Positions 29,125 to 39,800 are shown, numbered from the stretch's first letter. The stretch is DNA of 64,000 nt from Hyphomicrobiales bacterium (GCA_900473795.1 UCMT01000028.1:1-64000); one strand, 5' to 3'. Made by a program: numbers and translations. Notes: generated by a model not told the origin, from the sequence alone.

Positions 29125-30081
29125 TTACTGGGCTGCGATCTTCGGCACCGGCCATTCCTGGGATTGAATGAAGACCTGCCGGATCTGATCCCGCAGCCAA
29201 ACACTCGCCGCATCCTTGTCGGCATGAGCGGGCCAGACGAGGGTCACGGGCGGGAAACGCAGCTCCAGCGGAACCGGGCTGATGACCAGCCCCATCAAAG
29301 GCGCGTATCGGCGGGCGATCCGGGCGGAAATTGTGGCAATCACCGGACTGGCCTTGGCCGTCGAGAGAATTGACATGAAATCGGGCCCAGCAGCAACGAC
29401 ATTGAGGTCCGCTCCCGCAAACTCGAGCGCGTCTTCCACGCAGCCGTGCAGGCTCTCGCTTTGCGAGATGACCGCGTGATCGGCAGCGAGGTAGTCGTTC
29501 AGACTGACCGGAAAGCCGAGCGAGAGCAAAGCGGGATTGTAGCAACACTGCACATCCGCCTCGTACAGCACCTCCGAAACCTGGCGCGTGGCGCGCGAAT
29601 AGGTGCAGCCGATCGCCATGTCGAGCGCCCCGCTATCGATCATCGCATCGACCTCATCCGGCAGACAGCCGCGTGCGAGAATCCGCACCCCAGGCGCAAG
29701 CTTGCGCAGCCTGGCCGTCAGATCCGGCAAAAGCAGAAGCTGCACCTCGGCTGACATGCCCAAGCGAAACACCCGGCTTTCCGTTGCCGGGTCAAAGACA
29801 TCGGCGGAGAGGAGAGCTGCCTGCGCCTGTCGCAGGGCGTTGCGAATGGGGCCTGCCAAGGTGCGGGCACGCGCCGTTGGCTGCATGGCCTGGCCAACAC
29901 GAATGAAAAGCTCGTCCTCGAACAACATGCGCAGGGTCGAGATATTGTGGCTCATGGCCGGCTGGCCGATCTTCAGCCGCCGCGCAGCACGCGTGACACT
30001 CCCCTCCTCCATCATTGCATCGAAAGCGATGAGGAGATTGAGATCGAAGGCCCGTAAATTGAAATGATCGATAGCTTGCAT
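29125..30081 (-). CDS. LysR-type transcriptional regulator
   Basis: A LysR regulator of about 318 residues from the start at 30081 (MQAIDHFNLRAFDL); upstream ATGs at 30090 and 30114 are alternatives. The winged HTH (about residues 12-70) contains GSVTRAARRLKIGQPAMSHNISTLR. The effector domain has the usual two lobes. It is divergent from a metallo-beta-lactamase-fold hydrolase gene across about 90 bp, the classic LysR target arrangement. Three cysteines in the effector domain (Cys-Cys in VQCCYNPALL among them) are unusual and might allow redox sensing. Confidence 0.93.
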   Translation of the reverse strand: MQAIDHFNLRAFDLNLLIAFDAMMEEGSVTRAARRLKIGQPAMSHNISTLRMLFEDELFIRVGQAMQPTARARTLAGPIRNALRQAQAALLSADVFDPATESRVFRLGMSAEVQLLLLPDLTARLRKLAPGVRILARGCLPDEVDAMIDSGALDMAIGCTYSRATRQVSEVLYEADVQCCYNPALLSLGFPVSLNDYLAADHAVISQSESLHGCVEDALEFAGADLNVVAAGPDFMSILSTAKASPVIATISARIARRYAPLMGLVISPVPLELRFPPVTLVWPAHADKDAASVWLRDQIRQVFIQSQEWPVPKIAAQ

Positions 30082-30172
30082 GACCGGCATCGATTTGATT
30101 GCTGATGGGCGCATAGTTACGTTCTTGAGCAGGTGCTTGCAAGGCCCTCATGATATGCTCAAGGAGTTTCAC

Positions 30173-31141
30173 ATGCCGACCCGCCGGTCCATTCTCAAGG
30201 CAACTGCCACCACTTTTCTTGCCGCAGCCTCAGCCGCAGCGCTTCCCGATCTCGCCTTCTCCAAGGCTCCGCTGAAAGGCGGCCAGGCCCCAGGCTATTA
30301 CAGGCTGACCGTCGGCGCCTATGAGGTTACCGCGCTTTCGGACGGAACGATCGCCATTCCACTTGCGAAGCTCTATGCCAACACGACCGCCAACCATGCA
30401 GAAGCTGCGCTCGCTGCTGCGTTCCAGGGGCCATCCTCACAGACCTCGGTCAATGCCTATCTCGTCAACACCGGCGAGCGGCTGGTCCTGATAGACGCCG
30501 GTACGGGCTCCTTTCTCGGCCCGACGCTTGGCAGGCTGGTCGCCAACATCCAATCCTCGGGCTACAAGCCGGAAGAGATCGACGATGTCATCCTGACCCA
30601 TGTGCATACGGATCATTCCGGTGGCCTTGTCGTCGAGGGCAAGCGCGTTTTTGCCAATGCCACCGTCCGCGTCAACCGTCGCGAAGCCGATTTCTGGCTC
30701 GATCCGACCGAGGAAAAGAAGGCGACAGAAGCAGTGCAAAAGCAATTCGCTGAAGCGCGCGCCTGCCTCACACCATACATCGAGGCAGAGAAATTCGAGG
30801 TGTTCGGAGACGATGCCGAGATCCTTCCGGGCTTCGGCTCCGTTCTCATGGCGGGGCATACGCCCGGCCACAGCGCGATCGTGATCGAAAGCCAAGGCCA
30901 GAAGCTGATGTTCTGGGGTGATATTACTCACGGCGACGTTCTGCAATTCGACGAGCCCGATGTGGCGATCGCCTTCGACGTCAGCCAGGAGATGGCCGTT
31001 GTCGCGCGCAAGGCCGCGTTCGAGCATGCCGCCGACGGCGCCTATCTGGTCGCCGGCGCCCATATCGCTTTTCCCGGAATTGGACATCTGCGCCGGGACG
31101 ATACCAACTATGACTGGGTTCCGCTGAACTACAACCTCTGA
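30173..31141 (+). CDS. Exported MBL-fold metallo-hydrolase
   Basis: The start at 30173 has an AAGGAG site 6 bases upstream and gives 322 residues. The N-terminus reads MPTRRSILKATATTFLAAAS, a Tat-like signal with the twin Arg followed by an Ala-rich segment, so export is expected. The zinc-binding motif HVHTDHSGG is intact, and further ligands appear in MAGHTPGHSAIV and FWGDITH. The family includes lactonases of the AiiA type and other esterases. A divergent LysR gene probably regulates it. Whether it opens homoserine lactones (quorum quenching) cannot be judged. Confidence 0.9.
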   Translation: MPTRRSILKATATTFLAAASAAALPDLAFSKAPLKGGQAPGYYRLTVGAYEVTALSDGTIAIPLAKLYANTTANHAEAALAAAFQGPSSQTSVNAYLVNTGERLVLIDAGTGSFLGPTLGRLVANIQSSGYKPEEIDDVILTHVHTDHSGGLVVEGKRVFANATVRVNRREADFWLDPTEEKKATEAVQKQFAEARACLTPYIEAEKFEVFGDDAEILPGFGSVLMAGHTPGHSAIVIESQGQKLMFWGDITHGDVLQFDEPDVAIAFDVSQEMAVVARKAAFEHAADGAYLVAGAHIAFPGIGHLRRDDTNYDWVPLNYNL

Positions 31142-31149
31142 CGCTGGTC

Positions 31150-31169
31150 AAGGGGCGCTGGCGCCCCTT
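31150..31169. terminator. Bidirectional terminator between MBL and GNAT genes
   Basis: AAGGGGCGC and GCGCCCCTT form a perfect stem with a 2-base centre between two convergent stop codons. ACTTTT follows on the plus side. Confidence 0.75.
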
Positions 31170-31681
31170 CACTTTTCTGCGTGATCAGCCCAGCGAATTT
31201 CGCCTTTCAACCGCGCGTGCACATCGTCGCCCATCGGCACGACAAGAACCCTGTTCGGGTCGACCGGACCCGGGAAAATCAGTGCCCCGTAGGCCACCTT
31301 CTCGAAACCGAGCGGCTGATAATACGGCGGGTCACCGACCAGCACGACGCCTTCCGAGCCCTTGCGCCGTGCCGCCTCGACGGCGATCCGCACCAGTTCC
31401 CGGCCAATGCCGCGGTTCTTATGCGAGGGCCGCACGGCAAGCGGACCGAGAAGATGACCCTTGACCGAACCGGCAAGAACCGGGGTCATCCGCACCGAAG
31501 CGATGGTCTCGCCGTCGTCGGCACAAACAAAGGACAGCGACAAATCGTGCGGCCCTTGCTCGCGGATACGCGCGGCGGCGCGGGCGAACCGGCCGGGACC
31601 GAAGGCTTCTTCATTGATGATTTCGATCGCGGCGTCATGGGACGCGTCTTCGGTCAAATAGACGAGGTCGTGCTTTTTCAT
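31169..31681 (-). CDS. GNAT-family N-acetyltransferase (YhbS-like)
   Basis: The start at 31681 (MKKHDLVYLTEDASHD) gives 170 residues; ATGs at 31687 and 31702 are alternatives and none has a clear ribosome-binding site. The acetyl-CoA motif is LGPLAVRPSHKNRGIGRELVR, with VVLVGDPPYYQPLGFEK afterwards. This is the pattern of COG3153/YhbS acetyltransferases. The substrate is unknown. The gene is convergent with the MBL-fold hydrolase and divergent from the glutathione transferase-like gene. Confidence 0.87.
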   Translation of the reverse strand: MKKHDLVYLTEDASHDAAIEIINEEAFGPGRFARAAARIREQGPHDLSLSFVCADDGETIASVRMTPVLAGSVKGHLLGPLAVRPSHKNRGIGRELVRIAVEAARRKGSEGVVLVGDPPYYQPLGFEKVAYGALIFPGPVDPNRVLVVPMGDDVHARLKGEIRWADHAEK

Positions 31682-31955
31682 AAACATCAGAAAACCGTGC
31701 ATGCGAGACGTATAGGGGTGATGGCTACGCCCAAGGGCGTTTTCGGCATCAGCGTCGTCGCGGGTTTCCTGGAAAGAACATCGAACGTGAATCCGGTTGC
31801 ATGAAAAAGTCTGGGAGGCCCGATAGCAGAAAAACGCCCTCTGTCAAAGCCCAAAACGCACTGTTCAACATTTGCTGGCTAATACGGGCGGTCGAGACGC
31901 GTTATTTACAGCCCAACCAAGTCACGAACAGCGGCGTTCCCGCCGCAGGAGATCA

Positions 31956-32942
31956 ATGATGGGCATGCTGGTTGACGGTATCTGGCACGACGTCTGGTAC
32001 GACACCAAGGAAACGAAGGGCCATTTCGAGCGGACTGCCGCGCAGTTCCGCAACTGGGTGACCGCCGACGGTTCCGCCGGCCCCTCCGGCGAAGGCGGCT
32101 TCAAGGCGCAGGCCGGGCGCTATCACCTCTACGTGTCGCTTGCCTGCCCCTGGGCGCACCGCACGCTGATCTTCCGCAAGCTGAAAAAGCTCGAGGACCT
32201 GATCTCCGTCTCGATCGTCGATCCGCTGATGCTGTCGAAAGGCTGGGAGTTCAAGAATGAGATCGGCGGCACCGTCGATCATCTGTTCGGTTCCAAGGCA
32301 CTCTGGCAGGTCTATGTGAAGGCCGACCCGCATTATTCCGGCCGGGTCACAGTTCCTGTTCTCTGGGACAAGCAGCGGAACACCATCGTCTCCAACGAAT
32401 CCGCGGAAATCATCCGCATGTTCAATTCGGCCTTCGATGGGCTGACGGGTTCGAGGGATGACTTTTATCCCGAGCAACTTCGAAGCGAGATCGATGAGCT
32501 GAACGCGCGGATTTACAACGCGGTCAACAACGGCGTCTACAAGGCCGGCTTCGCCACGACGCAGGAAGCCTACGCGGAAAACATCACGATCCTGTTCGAT
32601 ATGCTGGACGAACTGGATGCACGTCTGGCAACCCGACGCTACCTGACCGGTGGACGCATTACCGAGGCCGACTGGCGACTGTTCACGACACTGGTGCGCT
32701 TCGACCCGGTCTATGTCGGGCACTTCAAGTGCAATATCCGCCGCATCGGCGACTATGAGAACCTGCAGGGCTATCTGCAGGACCTTTATCAGGTTGTCGG
32801 TGTCGCCGAGACCGTGAACCTGCGCCATATCAAGGAGCACTATTACCGCAGCCACACGATGATCAACCCGACAGGCGTCGTTCCGGCCGGCCCGGAGCTT
32901 GATCTCGACACGGCGCATGAGCGCGAAAAACTCGCGGCCTGA
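31956..32942 (+). CDS. Glutathionyl-hydroquinone reductase (ECM4/YqjG-type GST)
   Basis: The start at 31956 (MMGMLVDG) has AGGAG 5 bases upstream and yields 328 residues, standard for this class. The active-site cysteine lies in SLACPWAHRTLIFRKLK, typical of glutathionyl-hydroquinone reductases (Xi-class GSTs), which reduce glutathionyl-hydroquinones. The C-terminal helical domain contains LTGGRITEADWRLFTTLVRFD, a family signature. The preceding 250 bp contains no gene. A NUDIX gene is convergent 2 bp downstream. Confidence 0.93.
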   Translation: MMGMLVDGIWHDVWYDTKETKGHFERTAAQFRNWVTADGSAGPSGEGGFKAQAGRYHLYVSLACPWAHRTLIFRKLKKLEDLISVSIVDPLMLSKGWEFKNEIGGTVDHLFGSKALWQVYVKADPHYSGRVTVPVLWDKQRNTIVSNESAEIIRMFNSAFDGLTGSRDDFYPEQLRSEIDELNARIYNAVNNGVYKAGFATTQEAYAENITILFDMLDELDARLATRRYLTGGRITEADWRLFTTLVRFDPVYVGHFKCNIRRIGDYENLQGYLQDLYQVVGVAETVNLRHIKEHYYRSHTMINPTGVVPAGPELDLDTAHEREKLAA

Positions 32943-32944
32943 TC

Positions 32945-33433
32945 CTACCAGAAATCGGCCGGCGGCATTTTGCCAGAAAGCTCCGCCAGCCGCCGGTGCG
33001 TGGCAGCAGTGGTGTCCTTCGGCAGATCGTCGAGCGCGAAAAATCCGGTCTCGACAATCTCCAGGTCGGCTTTGCGCGGCGCCGTCTGGCGGACATTGCG
33101 GCAGCGATAGAAGAGCACGTGGTCACGCTTGCTCGTCAGCCGGTTGAAATAGACATGGAAGAGTTCGGGAGGATCAGTCAGTTCCAGATTGCCCTCCTCA
33201 CGCAACTCCTTGACCAGCGCCGCAAAGGCCGTTTCGCGACGCTCCAGCCCGCCGCCCGGCATGTGCCAGCCGGGCACGTAGGAATGCCGGACAAGGAAAA
33301 TCCGCCCCGCGTCGTCGAAACAGGCGGCGCGCACGCCCATCGTCATGCCTCGCGCGAAGGCGAAATAGCTGTGAACCAGGCGCGTAACCAGCCGCGTCTT
33401 CCAGCTGCGCATTTCCGGCGGCGTTTCCGTCAT
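32945..33433 (-). CDS. NUDIX hydrolase
   Basis: A 162-residue NUDIX protein. The Nudix box reads GGGLERRETAFAALVKELREEG, where the usual first Arg of REXXEE is Lys; this is the one deviation. The metal-binding Glu pair is kept. The start is at 33433. The family cleaves nucleoside diphosphate derivatives; no specific substrate is indicated. It is divergent from a metallophosphoesterase gene. Confidence 0.87.
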   Translation of the reverse strand: MTETPPEMRSWKTRLVTRLVHSYFAFARGMTMGVRAACFDDAGRIFLVRHSYVPGWHMPGGGLERRETAFAALVKELREEGNLELTDPPELFHVYFNRLTSKRDHVLFYRCRNVRQTAPRKADLEIVETGFFALDDLPKDTTAATHRRLAELSGKMPPADFW

Positions 33434-33522
33434 GCCGATCCGGTTCCTTTCATCAATGTCAGGCGGAGGATAAAGCGCCTCGCATGATTCCCCTTTCCGG
33501 GAATATGCGCTAGGTACAAATT

Positions 33523-34425
33523 ATGTTCAAACTCGCGCATATTTCCGACATTCATCTCGGCCCCCTGCCCGATCTTTCGTACCGTGAACTCGCATCGAAA
33601 CGTATCACCGGCTTCGTCAACTGGCACCGCAACCGCCGCAACCACCTGGTCGGCAACACGCTCAACCTTTTGATGGACGAGATCGAGCGTGCCGATCCGG
33701 ATCACCTGGCGATCACCGGCGACCTGGTCAACCTCGCCTCTTCGCGTGAAATCGAGATCATGACCGAGTGGCTGAAGGAAGCCGGCGACCCGGAAAACAT
33801 TTCGATCGTGCCCGGCAATCACGATGCCTATGTGCCGGGCGCCTATGAAAAGACCACCAAGGCCTGGTACCCCTATATGCGCGGCGAGCGCGGACCGGCG
33901 GAGTGGAACGAGGATTTTCACTGCTATCCCTATCTGCGCGTCCGCGGCCAGGTGGCATTGATCGGCTGCTCGACCGCCGTCGCCACGCCTCCCTTCGCCG
34001 CCAGCGGCTATTTTGGCAGCCGCCAGGCGCGCGAAACCGTCAATCTCTTGCGCGCCGCCGGTGAAGCCGGTCTGTTCCGCGTCGTCATGATCCACCATCC
34101 GCCGATCCGCGGCGCAACCTCGATGTACAAGCGCATGCTCGGGATCCGAAGGTTTGCCGCGACGATTTCAGCCGGCGGCGCCGAGTTGGTGCTGCACGGG
34201 CACACGCATCTGAATACGGTCTATTCCCTCAAGGGCCAGATCAGCCCGGTGCCCGTCGTTGGCATCGCTTCGGCATCACAAGGTCGGGGTGGCAGGAAAC
34301 CGCCGGCCGGGTTCAACCTGTTTTTCATTTCCGGAAGCCCTGGCCATTGGAACCTGGTTCGCGAACGATTCGAACTCACCATGGATGGCCGTTCGGTGAC
34401 GCTCGTCGAAACCACGCGCTTCTGA
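33523..34425 (+). CDS. Calcineurin-like metallophosphoesterase
   Basis: A 300-residue protein with the complete metallophosphoesterase set: HISDIHLG (residues 6-13), ITGDLVNLA, VPGNHDAYV, HHPPIRG and LHGHTHLN. These provide the two-metal centre of class III cyclic-nucleotide phosphodiesterase-like enzymes. No signal peptide is present, so it is cytoplasmic. The start ATG at 33523 follows AGGTACAAATT, with a weak ribosome-binding site. The substrate is unknown. Confidence 0.92.
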   Translation: MFKLAHISDIHLGPLPDLSYRELASKRITGFVNWHRNRRNHLVGNTLNLLMDEIERADPDHLAITGDLVNLASSREIEIMTEWLKEAGDPENISIVPGNHDAYVPGAYEKTTKAWYPYMRGERGPAEWNEDFHCYPYLRVRGQVALIGCSTAVATPPFAASGYFGSRQARETVNLLRAAGEAGLFRVVMIHHPPIRGATSMYKRMLGIRRFAATISAGGAELVLHGHTHLNTVYSLKGQISPVPVVGIASASQGRGGRKPPAGFNLFFISGSPGHWNLVRERFELTMDGRSVTLVETTRF

Positions 34426-34588
34426 TCCCTTGATCGTTATCGATACTCGCCAAAACGGCAAAAAACGCTATGCTGGGAAATATTCGGCGTTCGTCATCCG
34501 TCATACGGAACTGACCGGACCGCCGGCGTCAGCAAAGACGTCGGGCAATCCCGTTTTCCGGGAGCAGTTTCAAAACCAGGAGATGACC

Positions 34589-35140
34589 ATGATCAATCGC
34601 AAGACCGCACTGTTTGCCCTTTTTTCTGCCGTTTCCACGTTTACCCTCGGGCAAACCGCCTGGGCCGCCGGTGAGGACACCACGACCCCGCCGGAAAAGA
34701 CCCAGACCTCCACGGAATGCAAGGACGGCAAGGTCTGGGACAAGGAAAAGAAGGAGTGTGTCGATGCCAAGAAGAGCGGGCTTGACGACGACATCCTGTT
34801 CAAGGCGGCACGCGAACTTGCCTATGCCGGCCAATACGAAAATTCGCTGAAAGTGCTCGACGCCGTCAAGGACCAGAACAGTGCCCGCATCCTGAATTAC
34901 CGCGGTTATGCCAACCGCAAGGCCGGACGCATGGAACTGGGCATGAGCTATTACAAGCGGGCGCTGCAGGCAGACGAAAACTACATTCTTGCCCGCTCCT
35001 ATATGGGCCAGGCACTGGTTGAACAGGGACAGATCGAAGAGGCAAAGGCGCAATTGATCGAGATCCGCGATCGCGGCGGCGAGAACACCTGGGCCTATCG
35101 CGCCCTCCTGGAAACGCTTGGCGGCGTTCGCCACTACTGA
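34589..35140 (+). CDS. Secreted tetratricopeptide repeat protein
   Basis: I prefer the ATG at 34589 (MINRKTALFALF), which stands 6 bases after AGGAG, over the ATG at 34583, which directly abuts it. The 183-residue precursor has a signal peptide ending near WAAGED. A Thr/Glu-rich linker with a Cys pair (TECKDGKVWDKEKKEC) follows, then about three TPR units (residues 75-175: ARELAYAGQYENSLKVLD, YRGYANRKAGRMELGMSYY, and others). It probably acts as a periplasmic scaffold. An ECF sigma gene lies 195 bp downstream. Confidence 0.87.
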   Translation: MINRKTALFALFSAVSTFTLGQTAWAAGEDTTTPPEKTQTSTECKDGKVWDKEKKECVDAKKSGLDDDILFKAARELAYAGQYENSLKVLDAVKDQNSARILNYRGYANRKAGRMELGMSYYKRALQADENYILARSYMGQALVEQGQIEEAKAQLIEIRDRGGENTWAYRALLETLGGVRHY

Positions 35141-35334
35141 TCATGCCCAGGCCGGGCGGCTCCGGTTGACCGGCCTTTCATATGGCATTGGGAAAATGCC
35201 TTGGAAGCGGCAAAATATGCGCTGCCTGCCGGCTGTCGACTTGCAGACCATGGGCCAAATGTTTCATATCAACCGGCGTGTATTTCGACCCGGACGAATA
35301 AAACCTCGCTCCGGAACGTTTCTTTGGAAGAGCA

Positions 35335-35853
35335 ATGCGTCCAGCGGCAGAATCGAACGAATTCAGAAGGGACTTGGTCAGCGTTCTGCCCAAGTTGCGT
35401 CGTTTCGCAATGACACTGACGCGCAATGCCGCCGATGCCGATGACCTGGTCCAGGAGGTCTGTGAGCGGGCGATCACCCGCAATCACCTTTGGAACGGCG
35501 AAGGGCGGCTTGAAAGCTGGATATACGCAATGACCCGCAATCTCTGGATCGACGAAATCAGGAAGCGCAAGGTCCGTACCGGCGGCGGCACGGTCGACGC
35601 CGCCGAGCAGGACGAGTTGTCGGTCGAGGCATCCGGCGAAAAGGCGGTTTACGCCAATCAGTTGCACAAGATGATTCTTTCCATGCCGGAGGGGCTGGCG
35701 AGCGTCTTCGTGCTGGTGAATGTCGAGGGACACAGCTACCGCGAGGCCGCCGATATCTTGAAGATCCCGATCGGGACAGTGATGAGCAGGCTTTCGACGG
35801 CACGCATGCGTCTGGCCGCAATGATTACAGAGACGACGGAAAGGAGGGCCTGA
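35335..35853 (+). CDS. ECF-family RNA polymerase sigma factor
   Basis: A 172-residue sigma70-like factor with only regions 2 and 4. Region 2 (about 15-85) has NAADADDLVQEVCERA and LESWIYAMTRNLWIDEIRKRK. Region 4 (about 115-165) has LVNVEGHSYREAADILKIPIGTVMSRLSTAR. GGAAGAG lies just before the ATG. The anti-sigma gene begins 3 bp after its stop, so the two form an operon. The target regulon is unknown. No matching promoter to itself is obvious. Confidence 0.93.
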   Translation: MRPAAESNEFRRDLVSVLPKLRRFAMTLTRNAADADDLVQEVCERAITRNHLWNGEGRLESWIYAMTRNLWIDEIRKRKVRTGGGTVDAAEQDELSVEASGEKAVYANQLHKMILSMPEGLASVFVLVNVEGHSYREAADILKIPIGTVMSRLSTARMRLAAMITETTERRA

Positions 35854-35856
35854 ACG

Positions 35857-36690
35857 TTGCAAAGCACGAAAGGGCTCGCGCTCGAAGTTCGTCTGTCGGC
35901 CTATCTCGACGGCGAAGTCAGCGAAGCGGAACGCAAGGAACTGGAACAACTGGTGGCACGCGACGACGAGGCCCGACTGCTGCTCGAAATGCTGAAAGCT
36001 GGAAATGCCTTTGGCAACAAGGCTTTCGAGGAATTTCTGCACGATCCGGTTCCGCTGTCGTTGGTTCGGCGGATCAAGCAGGGCCCGGGCGTCAATCCGA
36101 AGGCCGAGCGCGTCGTCAACGCTGCACCGCGCCAGACGAAGGTCCGGCTGTGGCCGCGAGCGCTTGCCGCCTCGATCACCTTGCTGCTGATTGGCAGTTC
36201 GACCGGCTACATCATCGGCAAGACCAGCAATGACGGTGCACCCTCGGTGAACGTGGCGGCGGCCCACACCTGGCTCGACGACATCGCTGATTATCATCGC
36301 ATCTATTCGCGGCAAACCGCGGAACATCTCGTCGAAGTGCCGGCTTCGAGCGGCGCCAAGATCGAAAGCTGGCTTGCATCGAGTGTCGGCGTGAACTTTT
36401 CCCTGCCGGACCTGAGCGCGCGCGGCCTCACGTTCGAAGGAGCCCGGCTGCTCGTCGCCGGTGGAAAACCGGTGGCGCAGCTGATGTACAAGAACGAGGA
36501 CGGCGACGTCTTCGCCATCTGTTTCCTGAAAAGCAAGCCGGGCGCATCCGATGGAAACATGGCGGAGAGCATACGCGACGATATCGCGATGATTTCCTGG
36601 CAGAAGGGCGGCGCCTCCTATGTGATCGTTGGCCCCTCGTCCGACGCAAATCTGCAGCAGTTGGCCGATACTGTTTCAACCGCGATCTGA
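35857..36690 (+). CDS. Membrane anti-sigma factor
   Basis: The start is TTG at 35857, 9 bases after an AAGGAGG site; the product has 277 residues. A cytoplasmic N-terminal region (about 1-90: LSAYLDGEVSEAERKELEQLV) has the anti-sigma four-helix look but no zinc-binding HxxxCxxC. One TM helix follows at about 98-118 (RALAASITLLLIGSSTGYI), then a periplasmic sensor region of about 150 residues. It should bind the preceding ECF sigma factor; the inducing signal is unknown. Confidence 0.88.
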   Translation: MQSTKGLALEVRLSAYLDGEVSEAERKELEQLVARDDEARLLLEMLKAGNAFGNKAFEEFLHDPVPLSLVRRIKQGPGVNPKAERVVNAAPRQTKVRLWPRALAASITLLLIGSSTGYIIGKTSNDGAPSVNVAAAHTWLDDIADYHRIYSRQTAEHLVEVPASSGAKIESWLASSVGVNFSLPDLSARGLTFEGARLLVAGGKPVAQLMYKNEDGDVFAICFLKSKPGASDGNMAESIRDDIAMISWQKGGASYVIVGPSSDANLQQLADTVSTAI

Positions 36691-36856
36691 CGGCGTTGCC
36701 AGCGTAGTACGGCGCAGGGACCGGATACCGCAGCCGGACGATGGGCAGGGCTCCGCGCTTGCCACCCCTTGGAATCGGGTCCATTATCTGTCGCTGTAGG
36801 GGCCACAGCCACGCTCAAGGGAGCCGGTTGGCGCATGGCTCTCGAGGCCAGCGGTG

Positions 36857-39800
36857 ATGAACTGCGTTCAATGCGGTTGTGAAATCCAAACCGGATTTGC
36901 CTTTTGCCCGAGCTGTGGAGCAAAGCAGCCGAAATCTTGCCCTGGATGCGGCTATCTCTGCCTGCCGAACTTTGCCTTCTGCCCGAAATGCGGCACAGAA
37001 ATTTCCGCCGGGCCGGCAACCCAGAAACCACAGCAGCCCCGCTCCCAGCCGTCACCTGTCACCATAGCGGTTGCCGAAACCTCCTCCGAGCCGGCAAGAT
37101 CCGATCAGTCTGCCGATGCCGACCGGCGCACCGTTACAGTGCTCTTCGCCGATCTTTGCAACTTCACCACGCTCAGCGAGCAGACCGATCCGGAACTGCT
37201 CCAGACATTGCAGAATGAGCTGTTTGAGGAACTGACCGAAGCGGTGCAGACGTTTGGCGGGTTTGTCGACAAGTTCATCGGCGATGCCCTGCTCGCCCTG
37301 TTCGGCGCTCCGCAAGCGCATGAGGACGACCCGGAACGGGCACTGCACAGCGCGCTCGAAATGAGCCGCCGGGTGGCCGGCGTCGCCGAGCGGTGGAGTA
37401 CCCGCGTCAGCCTGCCGCTTGCCCTGCATATCGGCGTGAACACGGGACCGGTGGTCGCCGGCGGCGTGGGCGCAAGCAGTAGCAAGGCCTATTCGGTGAC
37501 AGGCGATACCGTGAACACGGCACAGCGCCTGCAAGCGATGGCCGAACCCGGCGACATCCTCGTCGGCCCCGTCACCCATCGCCTCACCCGGCATGCCTTT
37601 TCCTTCAGCTCGCTCGGCACGTTGCCATTGCGCGGCAAAGCCGAGGGCGTGCTGGTGCATCGGCTGACCGGCCGCATCGAGGCGGCGGCCAATCCCCGTG
37701 GCCTGTCCGCACTCGGTCTCAACGCGCCGATGGTCGGCCGCGATGCAGAGCTCGGCGGCCTGCTGCGCTGCCTCGACGCCGCCTGCTCAGGGGTTACGCA
37801 ATTCGTGCGCCTGACGGGGGAAGCCGGCGCAGGTAAAACGCGCCTCGTGACCGAATTCCTTGAAAAAGTGCAGCACGAACCCCGCTTTGCCGCCGTCGTC
37901 GTGCGACAGGCGGCCTGCTCGTCCTTCGGGGAACCATCCTATGGTACACTCGCCGCCATCGTGCGCTGCGCCTACGACATTGGTGGAAACGACAGCCCGG
38001 ACGACGCGCGCCGGCAGCTCTCCAGCGGCCTCGACGCGCTCGACCTGGCTGCCGCAGAACGGGAGCGGCTGATCCCGCTTTTCCTCTGTATTCTCGGTTT
38101 CGGCGATCCCGACGGAGTGCTCAAACACGTCGAGCCGGAGCAGTTGCGACGGCAGATTTTCTACGCCATTCGCACCATCCTCGAGCGCCGGCTCGAACGG
38201 GCGCCGCTGCTTCTGGTGATCGAGGACCTGCATTGGGCCGATACGGCCTCGCTGGAGACCTTGCGTTTTGCGATGGATCGGCTGGAACGCAACCGGCTGA
38301 TGCTTCTGACGACCCATCGACCCGCATTCGAAACGGACCGGCTGAATTCTGCCAAGGCCAGCCTGACGATGCTGCGTCTCCCGCCCCTGTCCTCCGCCGA
38401 AGGCCACGAACTGCTTTCTGCCCTGTTCGGCGCGGGCGGACTACCGGCACGGCTCTGCAACCGCATCGTCGAGCGGGCCGGCGGAAACCCGCTTTTCATC
38501 GAGGAGATCGTGCGACGCCTGATCGAGAGCGGCGAGTTGAGGCGCAACGGCGCGCGCTGGGAAATGACCAAGGCGACGGCTGCCGCGGACATTCCCCTCA
38601 GTATCCAGGCAATGATGCTGGCCAGGATCGATCGGCTGCCGCCACGGGTGCGCAAGCTCGCGCAGATGGCAGCGGTCATCGGCACACGCTTCGAGACATC
38701 GGTCCTCGAAGCCGTGTTCAGCGACCCGGCCGGAATCGAAACGGGTCTCGATCATCTGTGCGAGGCGGAAATCATCGAGGAGTTGTCCGGCGGGGTTGCG
38801 TCAGACTCCTTTGGCTTCTGCCAGACAATGCTGCATGAGGTGATCTACGACAACCTGCTCCTGAAACGGCGTACCGAACTGCATGGGCTTATCGCCGAGA
38901 CCCTGGAGCGGCGATATGGCACGCAACCGACCCGGCTTGAGGATCTCGCCCTGCTCGGCTACCACTTCGGCCGCTCCACGCACAAGTCAAAGGGTGCCAT
39001 CTATCTGACGGCCGCAGGTGACGAGGCTCGACGGACCTATGCCAATGACGACGCGCTCCGCTTCTACCGCGAGGCGTTTGACGCACTCGGCGATCGCCTC
39101 GATAGCGCGTGGCTCGTGCCATGCGAGCGGATTGCCGACCTTTACGGACCGGCCGGTCAACGCGAAAGGGCGATGGAATTTTACAGGGACGCCCTCAAAG
39201 CCCACCAGGATGCCGACGATCACCTGGCGGCTGCGCGGATACTGCGCAAACTCGGCCGACTGCTCTTCGATGCCGGCAATCGCGATGCCGCGCGCACCCG
39301 TTTCGCCGAAGCCGCAGCACTGCTGGAGGACACGAACGCCCCGATCGAACAGGCGCATCTGTTGCAGGAACAGGGTCACCTCGCCTTTCGCACCGGTGAC
39401 TATGCAGGCGCCGTCAAATGGGCCGACGAAGCATTGCGCTGCGCCGAGCGGCTGCCGCCACAAAAAAACGACGAGAGAGAAGCAAATGAAGCTACCCTGG
39501 CGATCGCGCAGGCGCTCAATACCAAGGGGACGGCGCTGGCGCGGCTTGGGAAAACCAGGGAAGCCGTCGCCGAAGTCGAGCGCAGCGTCGAGGCAGCGCT
39601 CCGCTGCGGCCAGCTCAATGCGGCCTGTCGCGGATATACCAATCTCGGCGTCCTTTACACGATCATTGATCCGGCGCTCGCCATCGAGATTTGCCAGCGC
39701 GGCTACGAGATGGCGAAACGGATCGGCGATTTCGGGTTCCAGGCACGGTTGCTGACGAACATCGCGGTCGCCTACTGCACCTTCACCGACCGCTGCGCGC

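Noticed and set aside
35313-35334. GGAAC motif just before the ECF sigma gene as an autoregulated ECF promoter
   Set aside because: It lies only about 20 bases from the start codon and has no matching -10 element at the right distance.
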